Origin: Heligmosomoides polygyrus polygyrus
Taxonomy: Eukaryota; Nematoda; Chromadorea; Rhabditida; Heligmosomidae
Length of the DNA: 64,000 bases
Assembly: GCA_947396885.1 (NCBI GenBank)
Contig: OX377205.1
Location: 66,994,969-67,058,968, forward strand
Direction: 5' to 3'
Under the pieces are notes generated by a model, which had not been told where the DNA came from, made no database searches, and worked only from the letters and a program-made list of their open reading frames with translations. The translations under genes were made by a program, and so were the position numbers. This document shows positions 21,441 through 34,491 of this stretch, piece by piece. The first letter of the stretch is position 1. Each line of letters opens with the position of its first letter.

Positions 21441-24400
21441 AAGATTGGACTGAGGATGAACATGCGATTAGTACCGTACAATGAGGAATCGACAGGACGA
21501 CATTTGTAGTAACAATATCCACGTAAGTGCGGAAAGGCATCCAGCTTTTCGAGTTTCGTTGATAATGCACCACCAAAGCATTGCCGCTTGTGCCAAGTCG
21601 TTGGAAATTAGGTCAGCCACTTGTGCGATGCGTTTCGATGACAGGCATATAATGAAGATCGAGCTTGTGAGTTACATACATAATGCTGATTGTGAGTGCC
21701 ATTCGTAATGCACGGCGTACCTTGCGGAGTTCCGATGGATCCTATGCGAAGAGATTTTCCTGTTTTCTTGCCAACAGCATATAATCATTGTTCTCAATCA
21801 TCAAGATAGAAGAACTTCGTCATTTCAAAATTCGGATATTTTAAAACCGTCGTTGTGGAGTCAGTCAGTTAAGGAACAAAATAGCGTCAAGTGTTTTAAG
21901 GGCAGCTAGCAGAACTGTTTCCATCTGGCGATGTGAAGAGCGCTCCCCAGCGGACTCTCCCAGCAACTCGTTGGACCAATAAATCTCCAGTCCAGGAGCG
22001 AATCAATTTCAATACAGCGCCAGGCAATCGCGGGAGTTGATTATGCATAAGATAGTGCCCTTCGGGAAATGAATCGCTGCTGGCGGACTTCAGGAACAAC
22101 CAGGCAGGTTCTCAACCACTGCACGGAGGCTCCATTTGCAGCCGAGTTATGTCACAGCATTGAAAATATCGACGCTGGGTAAACCTCAGCTGGATCAGCC
22201 GTTCACAGTAAATGTTTTCCTTATAAATGAATATTAGCCCAATATATTGGTCAAAGGTAAAGGCAGCTGGTTCTTTAATGCTTAAAAAGCTACCCAATGG
22301 ACGCGGCCCATGTCAGGCCACCATTTCCAGTTCTTCTGGCATGCTATCGCGCTTTATGGTCCAGATAATTTTATTCGGTGAACAATTCCTTATCAGTGGC
22401 TTCTTCAGCGGAGAAAGTGCGCATTTCAGGGATCACTTACTGTTCAGTGAATCCTGGGGTCTGCTCTTCTTTGTACTGCAATGTGAACGTCTTCGTTCGT
22501 CTTCCTTAAGGGCTGAATAGGACGAAGCAGAGCTATGAAAAAAGGAAGAAGTAGGGATCAAGCCAGGGGTAGGGTGTAGGATAAGACTCGTCACGGCTCA
22601 GCTCTGGACTGCACATGAACCTCGTCACTGTGTCGATCCTCTAGATCGCGCCATGCACTCTACATCTGTGTGATACCATTTGGAGCCAACCGTGGTAGAA
22701 GGCTTAACTGTAAGACTGGAAGCGCTTTCAACATGGATTTATGCGCTCGAAACCGTCGTCTAAGAGTAGTACACCTCCCGTTACGGAAGGAGTTGACTGT
22801 AACGGCTCGATTTCAATTGAACGAGTCAGTCTGAGCGTGGCGTTCCGTGTCGGTGTCCAATGATCGACGTCGTCGAATAGCAATGAGTCAGTCAGTATCA
22901 CTCGTGTCACCTCTCCTTATGCACGTCAGGTTAACTGTTAAGGGAAGCTGCCCAATGAGTTGGGCGGCGATACAAGGAAAATACGAGCGCAATAAAACGA
23001 GAAATCCTACTGAGCCCTGGAAAGGATATAACACCGACTTGTTCACCGGCTAGCCTCCGCAACTCAATGTATACGCCAACTACGCATTCAAACCGCTTCC
23101 ACGACATCCCGCTAAAATAGAAAAAAAATAAAATAATGCGCGGTGCATCCCAAAAGAAATTAATTAACGCCGTCCTTTATCCTTTTATCCTCTATGGATA
23201 AAGGAGGGATATCGGCAGTTGGCAAATTCTTCGGTATGCACAATACACTCTAGTGTACGAGGTGGATACATACACAGACCGTGCAAGAATACAAGACGCA
23301 GTTCGAATAAGGTCGAGACATGTCCCTTAGATTTACGTTTGGTTCCAGCTCTCCCATTATGAGGTAGGGAACGAGTGATTGACATGCGAGCAGGAAAGGA
23401 ATCACCAACCGTCCACAGCTATCATCAAGTCAACAGCGCCTTGTTGGGCTGAGCGACAAGAAGTGTTTCGTAGAGATTTCATCAAGAACCATGTAGAAAA
23501 ATAGAGCGGAAAATATTGGATGCTCTCCAGGCAGAATTAGTCCTCCGGAGCTAACTCACCACCACTCACATCGTATATGCCACGGCTTGCTCGCGGTCGT
23601 CCGACGTCGCGATGTATCCATAAATGTCAGACCGCTCGCACCGGCATGGTCCTCAATGTGATGTGACTCCTGCAATCAGATGTGACGTGACTTCTGGAGG
23701 CGACGAAGCCCTAAACGGAGAACGAAATAGACGCGAAAAAACACCGAAGACTCGAAAGTTCAGAGGCGACGCGAAAATACCGGCACATGAACACGGAAAA
23801 GCCGAAATCGATACGGGTGGCGGCAGAGGCTGAGAAAAACCGCCGACGCTGATAAGCGACGACAAGCAGTTGTGAAGACGTCGGTGAAATTCGAGGAGAG
23901 TTGTCGGAGTTGTCGCGTCGCGTGGTGGGAGATAACGAAGCGGAGAACTTCTTCCCCGAAAGGTGAGCACACATCGAGCAATAAGGGCGGGGACACGTGA
24001 TCGAGACCGGAGCGGACCGAAGAGAGCGGCGCCGCAGAAGACGTTGTTTTCAGACATGCGAATGCTAATCATGCCGTGGTCGGCTACACTAACAAACATC
24101 ATGTGTTCAGAGAGGATAACGAGGCATCTAAGACAGAAATGGCGAATCTATACGGTTACAACTAATTCCGACAGAGATCGCATCACCACAGGACTCATGG
24201 GCGAACCAGTTTTCAGAACGAATGACCGCAGGGATACTTGACAAGTGCAACGAAGTAGAAGGTGACGAGAGCTCCGACAGTGCACGTGGATTACGCCGTG
24301 CATCTTTTATCCTCCAAACAAGGAAACCGAACAATTCCAACCTATGATGGCTTCGGTGAAGGTAGTATAGGTAGTAATAGTAAAAGGTAAAGGTAGTGAT

Positions 24401-24559
24401 ATTAGATTGTCGAATGACAAATCTCGCCTGCTTTCGACTTGTCGTTTCTCTGCTACTGTCACTTCTTGGATCATGTAATTTTATGCGTTTAACAAACGTT
24501 TCTGAAGACATCTATAGCCAAAGTTTCGTTCCGATTCGTTGACCCTTTTGAAGAATTTT
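21441..24559. other. No gene recognised
   Basis: The minus frame 22297 to 21896 is open for about 134 codons apart from a single TGA at 22112-22114, with no family match. At 23570 a GTGAGT donor (-) follows the open stretch IYGYIATSDDREQAVAYT, a possible exon without a clear acceptor. GC-rich DNA at 23600-24050 is open in several frames on both strands. Confidence 0.35.
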
Positions 24560-25615
24560 TTAGATTAACGATGATCGAGAAAAGTACCGAGTGCGGGATA
24601 GCTTGCTGTACGACTTCAAGCAAGGAAGAACTGCTACAGAATCCCATCGCAATTTGTCTGAAGTATTTGGTAACGAAGTTCCATCATGACGTCAATGCCA
24701 GCGATGGTTTCAACGCTTCCGAGACGGTGATGAGGGCATTGAAGACGAAGAACATCAACGGCGTCCTGAAGTTGTGGACAGCCAGGAATTAAAGGAAGCT
24801 GTCGAGTCGGATCCAACACAAACTACACGCGAGCTCACACAGAAGTTCGGTTGTCACCACTCTATCATTGCCGATCGTTTGCCTGCAATCGAAAAGTCAA
24901 ATCGGTGTGGTAAATGGGTGCCACAACAGCTGCGCGACACAAACAAGGCAGCACCAGTCGGCATCGCTGGAATTCTCATCCGCAAAACCAAGAACAGCGG
25001 TTTCTATGACTCCATCATGATGTCGAATGAGAAGTGGATTCACTACGACAATACCTCACGAAAGCGGCAATGGTTGAGCCTCGGTGAGGCTCCGAAGACA
25101 ACGACGAAGCCTGACATTCACGGAAAAAAGTCATGCTCTGTGCTTGGTGGAACAGTAGAGGCCTAGTGCATGTGCATTTTGAGGTGTTGGATCCAGGCCA
25201 AACAGTTACGGCAGACCTTCACAAAGGGCAACTGAGCCGCGTGGACCAAGCACTGCGTCAACAAGGAGCTAACACACAACTGTGAAATTCCTCCACGACA
25301 GTGCTCGCAAATATCACGCTGCGAAAAATTGAGGAGATTGGCCGGAAACTTCTGCCTCACTCGCCTTGCAGCCCAAATCTTGCGCCATCAGACTACATCC
25401 TTTCCGGTCGATGCAGCACGCCTTGGCGAAGAAAAAATTCAGGAACCGTGACGAAGTCGAAATTTGGGTGTCCAACTTCTTCCAGTGGCAGCCACCGGAG
25501 TTTTTCAAGAAAGGCATCCCATTCTTTGCGAGGACGTTGGCGACTTGTCGTTGATAATAACGGAGATTATCCCGGAGAAATAACGGAGAAATAATAAAGG
25601 GCTAAACAATGCGCT
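24560..25615 (+). mobile_element. Decayed mariner element
   Basis: Frames in order give mariner hallmarks: ESDPTQTTRELTQKFG and KWVPQQL of the N-terminal half, NEKWIHYDN where the family has DEKW (first catalytic Asp changed to Asn), FLHDSA (second Asp, frame-shifted), LAPSDY (third Asp) and the C-terminal motif QPPEFFKKGI. At least three frameshifts and several stops are present. Terminal repeats were not identified, so the limits are approximate. Confidence 0.82.
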
Positions 25616-27833
25616 CTATTGTTCATTATAGTGGTATCATAGACCATTTAGTACCAGAACAAAATCGTAAAGCCGCCATCGGATCTTGCCAGAGGAGCTA
25701 CAGAAATAACTGCGCTCCACGCCCAATCTAATTGCAGCTAAATCAACAATGCCTTTAGAACGAGCCAAGCATTCTACCTCAAACTGAAGTCTCACAGGGA
25801 ACAAGAACTGTCACATGCTGGTTCGTCGAGGATGAACCAGGCATCGTTGCTTTATGTGATGTAGTGGAGCAGATTGCAGTGACCTATGCGCTTCATTTCT
25901 TGGACGAGACAGTGAATGAAGATGGAGAATAATGATTCCATCCTTCCTAGATTTGGCGAGATATCGGCACCTCTTTAGTGAGGGATGACTAGTTTTAGTT
26001 CGAGCTCCACGAATTTCGGTGGCGATGCATCCTCTCACCTCCTCACGTGCAGTCCCATATACATAGGAGCTACACATATCGGTTTGAAGTGTAGTTATCA
26101 GCTGGCCAGTTGGCAAACAAAAAATAAGCAGGACAGCCCAGAAGACGTATTCGACCTTACTCCGCCGAATGGGATCAGCAGCGGATTAGAGGATCAAGTG
26201 TTGAGATGAGCAATTCGGCAAACAAACAGCAAACTATGGCGGCAAATAAAAGAGACCACTTCGCTTCGTAATTTCTGCTGTATGAGGAATAAGGAAGCGT
26301 TCATTCACCTAACTAAATAATCAGTGATCTGTGTAAAAAATAGAAAGGGAACGACTTCCGATATACTCCATTTCCGCATCAAAAAATCTACACTTTTCCA
26401 AACACAATGGACACTCCTCCAAGGAAGCTTGACGCTTTTAAAATCACGTCGTCGAAATCAAAACGGGCATCGTCTAGATTAAATTAGAGACTCTCCAGGA
26501 AAGATATGAAACGTTCTAATTCACTTGCCCAATAAGTGAACACACTGCTTGAAATCTTATATAGCCTTTATTTTTCAAGGAAAAATCATCAAAGTCTGTT
26601 TTATAATGCAGAAATGCCACAATTTATAGTGTTAAAAGAAGAGATTACGACACGACCCGTCCAGAACTTCGCGATTTTCACTTGATTGATAGGAGAATTC
26701 TGTTTGCCTGGAATTGCACACTTTTAAACGGTACGACAAACTCAACTTGGGAAACCACACCTCGAATTCGCTGTTTCAAAAAAAGCTGCATCTACACTGT
26801 GAACAAAATTAAAATCGCAGCGACCAAGATGATGGCATGGCGCGATACCTACATTCAATATGTTAAAAATTTCTGCCTTTTTTGGTCTATAACACGCTTT
26901 AAACCATAAGTTTCTTTTGGAAATTAATAAATTTATAACATTTCAAATATTACTCAATTACTGAAGCAAGTGAATTTTAAAAATTTAAAAACGTTACACC
27001 AAATTTTCTTTAAACAAGAAGTTATTTTAACCGTCTCGTAGATTCTCTATTTTAGTGTGGAGAAATTCGCCTTGATTTAGAAAATGTTTAGTTTGATTCC
27101 AAAAGCGCCAAGCTTGCTTAGGTGAACGTAAAATTCTTTTCAAAAAGTGTCAAATTTTGCTTGAAAATGGAATTAAAATTAGGCGCAATCATGGATCGAC
27201 TCCTTGTCCTTATCTTGCTCCCTACTGCTCCATTCTACGGCTTATACTCCTTGTATCTTTTGCAGTTCTCGTTTTAATTTCTATTCCTTCTTTCTTTGGA
27301 GACAGCATTCAAAGATAATTCAACATACGCTTCTCCTTTTCACTGAAGAGCCACGAGAGAACAAAGGGTCGCGTGAAGATAGGGCGAAAAAACCTCTCCT
27401 ACTAGTTTTTTCGTCACAATTCTACTTTCTTCTACTTCTGTGTAACATTCTAGTTCTATTTCGGTTTATTTTGGGCCCAGCTTTATCCGAAGAAAATGAA
27501 CTTGATTGAAGCTTTTATAGCACCTAGGGGCTCGACTCCTGCAGCATCGTTTTGGCAATCAGCCCCAGTTTTTCAATTTTTACATATTGTCATTTTAACA
27601 CAAACACCCAAAAGAATGTTGAAGTGCTCTTCCGGTTCCAAACTCCGAAAAAAGAGGCTGCAGTGCTGTCGCGGAAAAATTCCATTGGTCAACGCACTGA
27701 GAGCTTTTGAAATTGATCAACTTTCCAAACTATCTAACCTAAGACGGTCACACAACGTTTTGTACGGGAGACGAATTCTTGCTAGAAGACGGCTAGCCGA
27801 CTTGCTGTTCTGAAACGCTCTACTATCACTTAC
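25616..27833. other. No gene recognised
   Basis: Largely A+T-rich, especially 26300-27200. Short frames such as 27496-27813 (+) have no supporting features. Confidence 0.4.
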
Positions 27834-28080
27834 TGTAAGAATAAGCAGATCCGCACTTATGGCTACTGGGACTAAACTCGTGATGGACTGATGGATAGGG
27901 TAAGAACGTGAAGACGCCGAGGGCGAGGAGAAGAAGAACGACAACGGCGTCGTGCGCGAGGTGTGAGGGGACGCAGCTTTGACTATTGCCGACACGCCTT
28001 GGGTGCGCCAGACAGTCTGCTGACCCAGATCCTGACGAGCACATTAGCGAAGCAGTGAGGCGTCGTCGTTCTGGCATCAC
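27834..28080 (-). CDS. Candidate first exon with signal-peptide-like segment
   Basis: The minus frame from 28080 contains the hydrophobic run AVVVLLLLALGVFTFL followed by PYPSVHH, resembling a signal peptide or anchor, and runs into a consensus GTAAGT donor at 27833. The local GC content is raised. It could be a first exon of a minus-strand secreted or membrane protein. It lies upstream of the convertase, but it ends after the first base of a codon while the first known convertase exon starts on a codon boundary, so a direct join would not fit. Start codon choice is uncertain (ATG at 28080, 28077 or a later one). Confidence 0.3.
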
Positions 28081-29574
28081 CGGATGCCCTTCGAGTTAGA
28101 GGTAAAACGAAGTCAGACAGTCGTCGACCCAATTCGTCACTTCGTACAGCGGTTATATCTGTGCTACGCCGTCAAGCCCTAAGGCCCCTCTACAGTTCAA
28201 TAATTTCTCACAATATCTCTCTAACATAGGCAATATTTATAGACTTATAGCCGCTGTGGGTAAATACAGATTTCTTTTGAATGAATTGGGATGAAAAGTT
28301 AGAACAGTGTCCTCTTCCAACGTATTTTTAACGGCACGTGAAGGTTTTTCTTCGTACTGCAGATTTTTGCAGGTTTAAAAACATAAAACGGTGCTTACAA
28401 ATCCAATTTTGGTCTCTTATGTATACTGTTATATGTAGATGCAAACGAAAACATAAACTATGAATGTTGATCTGAAGCATATGTCGCCTGAGCCGGAATT
28501 TAATAATGCTAACCGAGCTAAATGATGCTAGTATTGGTAAGCAAATCTCAGCGGATGAAAAAATGCGTAACTCATCAACAAATTTTCCTTAGAAGAGATG
28601 TAGAGGAGATGTAAGTGAACAGCTACTTAACCCATATGTGGGTGGAGTTGTGGTAGAAATGGTGGACGACGTCATCAAGAAACCTGACTATAGGTTTTTC
28701 CACAAGTAAAATTAAATTAAGAGAGTACACAGCACTAAAATATCGGCTATGTGCAGAACATATATGTAGCATGGGAGTAAAGAAAGGAACGAGCAGCATA
28801 TATCACAGCAGACGGGGGATTCAAGAATCCCAATCGTTAGGCAAGGTTTCCGTAGATGGTTTGTGTTTTAACCATAGGAGCTTCGAATAAGCTGAAGTGG
28901 TGCCCTACTTTAGATCCTCAGAACAGCACCATGAGGATCACAGTTTCCTGTTCCGCGTTCACATATGTAGAATCGTTAGATTCCTGGTAGCCACAAATTT
29001 CTATACAAACCTGAAGATGAGCCCCATGCTTTCACAGCAAATTCGTGAAATACAGATCCAGATCAGTTCCTGAAAAACGTTGTGCATAACTCTCCGGCTC
29101 TTACAGCAAGGAAACGGTTGAGGTTGTATCTTCGAAGTCACTCCTCCACAGTGCACCTTGTACAAACTGTTGCTCACAGCTCTGTAACATTGAAGCACCA
29201 TGAAGCGATTTCAGATACAACAGTCGTTGCTTTATAATCAGCTGTTGAAGGAAACCTGGTAGGACTATGAGTGCAAGAAAGGCCGAGGTGAAATAGACCA
29301 TTCGAGGTCTATCTCTCAAGCTCAGGAATCAAGAAGACCGCAGAAAGCGGAGCTTCGGACCGATACGATAGACAAAGGCAGTGATGAGGTGAAGAGAGGG
29401 AACAGAACAGAAAGAAGCATAAATAAAAATGGATAACCTTCTATGCTCTCGATAACAAGTGCATGTATCAAAAAAGTTCTTGTACTGAGGGACTACGTTA
29501 ACACTCACCTTCGGTGGCACGCTGTCGAGTAGTCTCCAACTTGCTCTTCCTGAAACCCCGCATGGTTGCTTACT
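28081..29574. other. No gene recognised
   Basis: Mixed-composition DNA. A frame at 29001-29319 (-) overlaps another in a different phase and neither is convincing. Confidence 0.4.
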
Positions 29575-29665
29575 GTTTTCCTGTTGACAGTGTCCCAATA
29601 CGAGGTTGTTAAGGTGGATCATTATTCGGCCACCTTAAAGACCTCGACACTGTTAACAAGAAAAC
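29575..29665. repeat. 91-bp foldback
   Basis: GTTTTCCTGTTGACAGTGTC (29575) is mirrored by GACACTGTTAACAAGAAAAC (ending 29665), and further in TTAAGGTGG pairs with CCACCTTAA. Small palindromic element or hairpin. Confidence 0.75.
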
Positions 29666-32600
29666 GCTCAACCTTGGTTTCCCCAGTAGAGGTAAGAGAT
29701 CGATAGGAACTCGAACTGGCTGTTGAGCAAATGACGTGCTTCGAGCCCTCGTCTTTGTTTCCACAGAGACCAACATTCACAGATCCGAGATGTGGAATCA
29801 ATCAGCGAAACAGCAACAAGAGCTGTTGACGACGCAGAAGACTGATTATTCCGAGGAATGAACGAACGACGAGACAGCCTGACAACTGAAGAAGCGTGGA
29901 ACGAGGAACGCGATGAATGGCGTCGAACGAGCACCGCTGGGTCGACCCCACAGCCTCGACCTTACCTCTGTGTTTGCACTCACAGGCATGAAGTCTGATA
30001 TGGAGGAGACTCAAAAGGTGTGGACGTCTGGCGGCCACGCCTCCAACTTTTCACCCGAGCCCCCGCCTCGACAAGTTCACACCAATAAGCGCTAGCGTCC
30101 GAGTATTTAGTTTGTGAGCGATCTCGAGCCCAGGGAAACTTTTAGGCTAGACTTTCATACAACAACTTCTCCATTTCGGAGAGACTAATTTTTCCTCGCT
30201 AACCACCCCTCAGGTTCGAACTCAAGGCACCGTAGCCTCTAGATCTCTAGCGCGATAGATGGGCCTTTGAAAAATTTCCCAACTTGGCTTCCTTATCGAT
30301 ACAATCAATCGGATGTGCGACACTGTCACACCAGAAGCCACCTAAGAGCACTCGAATCGACATAGGTTCAATCCCTTTCCGAGACAGTAAAAACTTTCTA
30401 TTCGCTTGGAAATGCAAAACCATGAGCAAGCAATTCTGGCGTCAAAAGTGCACACCTTCTCGATTTCAACTTGGAGATGAATTCCTGGTGCACCTCAAAA
30501 AACTAATGAAGGTCTCTGCCTACACTTATTTCCATCAAACCCGACTTTTCCTTGCCGCAAAGATTTTTATCAAAGCAAGCCCCGCAAGTGGGTCGGGTCA
30601 GCGAAACGCTATGTGAGCAGCTTTCAAAGGCTAAGACAAGCGCAGTCTGACTGCTTAGCCCCGGGAGACGTGGCGATGATTATCGGATGATATTTATTTG
30701 TTTGCTCTATCGACGAGAGCGTGGACTTGCAAATAAACAAATTCGCCCAGAATGATCGTAAGCGAGAGACTCACAACTGCCCCGTCTTTTAACAAAAGAA
30801 ACGAAACGCATGCCCATGGAGACTGAAATCAAAAAACACAGAAAATATGTTTCAAAAGGTTCGGAGCTAAGAAACCTATCGAAAGCGCTGCTAGTATAAA
30901 TGGGCAGCGCAAAGCTTGATTCTTCCGCTCCATGTTATCTTCGGGTGTAACGGCCACACCCGTATGTTCTAGAAAGCCACGGATTTTTGTCTATGGTTGC
31001 AATCTCCTTGTACAAGGCTTCTGAATTGCTTCAAAACACTAGCCCTTACCAAATTTGCTGTGCATACTGATAACATGTTTCACCAGTGTAGTTTTTTTAT
31101 GGCGAACGTTATGCATAAATAAAAAGATAAATAAATGAATAAATAAGAAATACTCCTATAGATCATGCCAATGATGAAAACCACGTAACGATAAACACGT
31201 GCTCCTGTTCATTCATGCTTAGATGATGAGTGGGAAACGCCTTCCCGAGGTCACCTCATAAAACGGGAAAGCAATTCCAAAAGCGGATGACGTAAGGAAG
31301 AGAGTAAAGAAGCAGTGCACTGCCAAGGTGTACATGGCTGAGCGAAGAGGTGTTCATACAAAAGCTTCTCGTTTATCTTGAAAATGAGATATTTTAATAC
31401 ACATTTTAACGGTCGGGTGAGAATAGCATAGCCAAGGAAACAATGCCCTCATGAGCATCTCAAATCTATTCAAGGTTTGGGATTCGCTAGAGTGAACTAC
31501 GCGTTCAAATCGATTCCACGAAACTACGTAGGAGAAGATGCGTAGCGCATTCTACAAGGAATTTATTAACACCGAACTTCGTCCTTTTTCGGTCTTCATT
31601 GCAAGGGCAGTCCCAAGGTCCGGTGCAGGGAGAATCATATGAAGTTTAATGAACTTGAAAAACACCTTGGTAATAGATATCGAAATAGTCTACAAAAATT
31701 GAAAAATCCGAGCGATTTCCCAACTACCAGCGAGACACAACGAAATTCACGCCAGCCTCTAGTGCGCGGCTGGGATAACTGGCCGGCGCGAAACACAGTA
31801 GAGGTTACCGATCGCCGCGATGACGACGAACCGTACTCTGATTTGTTTGGTGAGAAGGATTTCAATAGGTGCCAGACCAAGTGTGTATCGAGTGCTCGCG
31901 AATGCGAATGCTCCACTCCTGTTCACACAGCGACGATTTCGGTTTAGCGAAAAATCGCAAAGAGAATGAAAACGACGTCTTACGTTTCATGAAGGGTGAT
32001 GTGCTTCTAAAGAGGAACATTAATTGCTGTGCAACTCGAAAAAAAGATTAGAAATGAGCAACGCGTGATGGAGATGCCTGACGACTTATCGGCCTTCTTA
32101 CGTAATGTGAAAAACGAGAAAAACGAAGATAATACAAGAATTCCGATGCCACCTCTCCGTTTTAGTATTTAACTTGATGTTAACAGTTGTATTTATTTGT
32201 TGGTGGTATATAATTTGTTTGAGGTGCACACTGAAGCGCATAAATAAACGAATAAATAAATAAATAACGAGTCCGGGCGCAAAATCAGAATTTAAAGTGA
32301 TGCACTTGCGTGTTCATCGCCAAATGAGCAATTTGGGGTAGAAAGAGTGGACTGCAATTTTTAACAAGACATACGTAAAGAATTCTTCTGAAATTTGTAC
32401 CGTTCTCGCGGTTTTAATGCCTTGAATATTCTCTTCATTGTTTCAGTTTTCTGCTCCACGACTTCGGAGGAGATTTTGACACCCTTACGCAGAGAAAAAC
32501 ATGTAGGTTTAAGTATACATGAAATGTGTAAGCTGACTGCCAAAAATTGAAAAATATGGACCACTTTGACAGCAGAAGATCCCAATCATCGTGTCATGGA

Positions 32601-33710
32601 ACCTTATTGCTTGAATCTGGAAAACGCAATGTCAGAATTTAATCAAAATTCAGAAGCTATGTTAGGAGGCAATCGTGTAAAAAAATAGTAGTGAAGTACT
32701 GAAATGAGACACTTTGAAATAGAGATCGAGAACCTTAATGTAACAGAAAACCTTGCTCAGAACTGACAGTCGTACAGAGAATAGGTATAGTCGATGCCGA
32801 AGCGGGGTTCAATAAATTTAGCTTAAAGTTTAAAGTAACAAGACGCATCCTACTGAGACGCCTCCACGCAGAGAAAAAGGAGAAAAAAGTTGGCATACTC
32901 CAAACTTTACAGTCTTGCGCCCTCGACAGATGGAGGGCCAGCGTCAACTTCTCGCTTCCTTTTTTAGTGGAACAAGAACCTACATTTTTCGAAATACCGG
33001 TTGTTTATTAGAAAGATCGGATCACGAACAGTAGATTCGCGAAGCAGAAAGACCCAGCTTTCTCCAACCTATGCAGAAGTTTCTGGGTAACATCCAAAAT
33101 ACTAGCTTTTGTATTTGGTGACCTACTGCTGGTGTAAATCACAATGGAATCTAGACAGCAAGCTAGTAACTTAGAGCAGACCGTGGCGATGAAAATCTGT
33201 TGAAAAAGTGCTCTGAGATTAAGTTACCACCGTTCAGAGCGACAACTCCAACTAATATAGATAGCAGCGGATATAAAACGCTGGTAGAATAAATAGTCTT
33301 TGGCGACTGCCAGAAAGACATCAATTAATTGGAAACATCGAGGGGCGACACCAGTTAATTAGCTAGCATGAAGACAAGACCAAAAGTCGTTCTTAAGCAA
33401 AGCGATGTCTTGAGGAACGCGCCAGGCACTCTGCTTCAACGTAATATAGCCAGACATTTATTTAAAAAGAACACTTAAACTAGGGGAGATCACGAACTTG
33501 CGCTGGACGAGCCGCTAATTCCGCTACCCGAGCCTTGCCTAAGACTGACGTTCAGTGCCACCCTGGAGGGAGGTGAGAAGGAGGAGCAGAGGCTGGCGCG
33601 AGGAGACGAGTGCTGATGGGGCGATGGCAACACAAAGAACCACACGGGGTGACGTGCGCGATCGAGGTCGTCGTCGCCGTCCATGAGCGACGAGCGAACG
33701 GTGATGACGG
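29666..33710. other. No gene recognised
   Basis: A tRNA-like B-box (AGTTCGAACCT, minus strand, about 30213-30225) sits near 30.2 kb and may mark an old SINE. A 103-codon frame at 31639-31947 (+) has acidic and Cys-rich parts but no splice evidence. ATAAATA-type simple repeats occur near 31120 and 32240. The rest is unremarkable. Confidence 0.35.
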
Positions 33711-33989
33711 TCATACAGCGGAGCCCTCTGTCCCCCACCCACCGTGTTTGTTTCCGCCGGATTTCAGGGCGACCCGACGGAGCCGGGGGTCACGCTCTCC
33801 CTGTCCGCTTCCACTACAAACATATCCAATAACAGAACGTCGAGTGGACAATATTAAAGGACCCTTGAGAGCGCTGGGAAGACGGCACGGACCCGTATCA
33901 ATGACCTCTCTGAACGCCGCGCCGAGACCGTAGATCGACACCATGGCGCACCGCTGAGTCTCGAGGCGCGTCGTCTCGTAGTAGTCCAC
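33711..33989 (-). CDS. Candidate exon, unknown protein
   Basis: In a GC-rich patch the minus frame reads VVDYYETTRLETQRCAMVS and continues open to 33711, with strongly GC-biased third positions like those of the convertase exons. An ATG in a good context (GCCATGG) near 33950 could be a start. A possible GTGGGT donor follows AAACAAACACG near 33748. Another frame here would join the exon at 34127-34491 in phase through an acceptor at 34030, but it stops after about 44 codons. Which frame is real is unresolved. Confidence 0.3.
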   Translation of the reverse strand: MDYYETTRLETQRCAMVSIYGLGAAFREVIDTGPCRLPSALKGPLILSTRRSVIGYVCSGSGQGERDPRLRRVALKSGGNKHGGWGTEGSAV

Positions 33990-34126
33990 AACACACGGAG
34001 CGGTTAAATTGGCTCAATTGAGGGCTGCCCTGCAGATGTATTCTTGGAAATGGTGGCGGCAATCTTACGAGGCCTTCACGAAGCGTGCCTGATATGAAGG
34101 ACACCAGTGATCTTCCAAATACTTAC

Positions 34127-34491
34127 TGAGTAAGCATGACAGGGGCTCCAAAGCCAGCCGTTCGCTAATGGAAACTGATTCATAAGAAATGGCTGTTCCA
34201 GACCCGGCTCTATGCCATCCATTAGGCTTTTACAAGACTTTCGCACTTTCATAATAAAGCTTTTACGGGACGAAAAATGTGAAGGCAATTTGGGGAAGTC
34301 AAGCAGAAGTTCTCCTTCCTCCTGGGAAGCAATTAGCTCGGAATCTATTAGGCGCTTGAAGTGCGTCTTGCAGCAGAATTCTTCGTGCTGCGAAGGGTTG
34401 AGGAATTCGTTGTTATTGGATCCACGAAGAAATAATTTCTTGATGATGGAGGTAGAACCCCAAATTTCATCCGGCTGTGCCCTCTTTCTCC
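34127..34491 (-). CDS. Candidate internal exon, unknown protein
   Basis: A 365-bp open stretch (2 bases plus 121 codons) lies between an acceptor (TGGTTCCAG) at 34492 and a perfect GTAAGT donor at 34126. The reading is gene-like (PDEIWGSTSIIKKLFL, HEEFCCKTHFKRLIDSELI, SFIMKVRKSCKSLMDG). It ends on a codon boundary. A 97-bp intron to an acceptor at 34030 would be of typical nematode size. No family was recognised. Confidence 0.5.

Noticed and set aside
23653..24102. 149-codon minus frame with further open frames in other phases
   Set aside because: All three minus phases are open over the same stretch, no splice borders fit, and no family was recognised.
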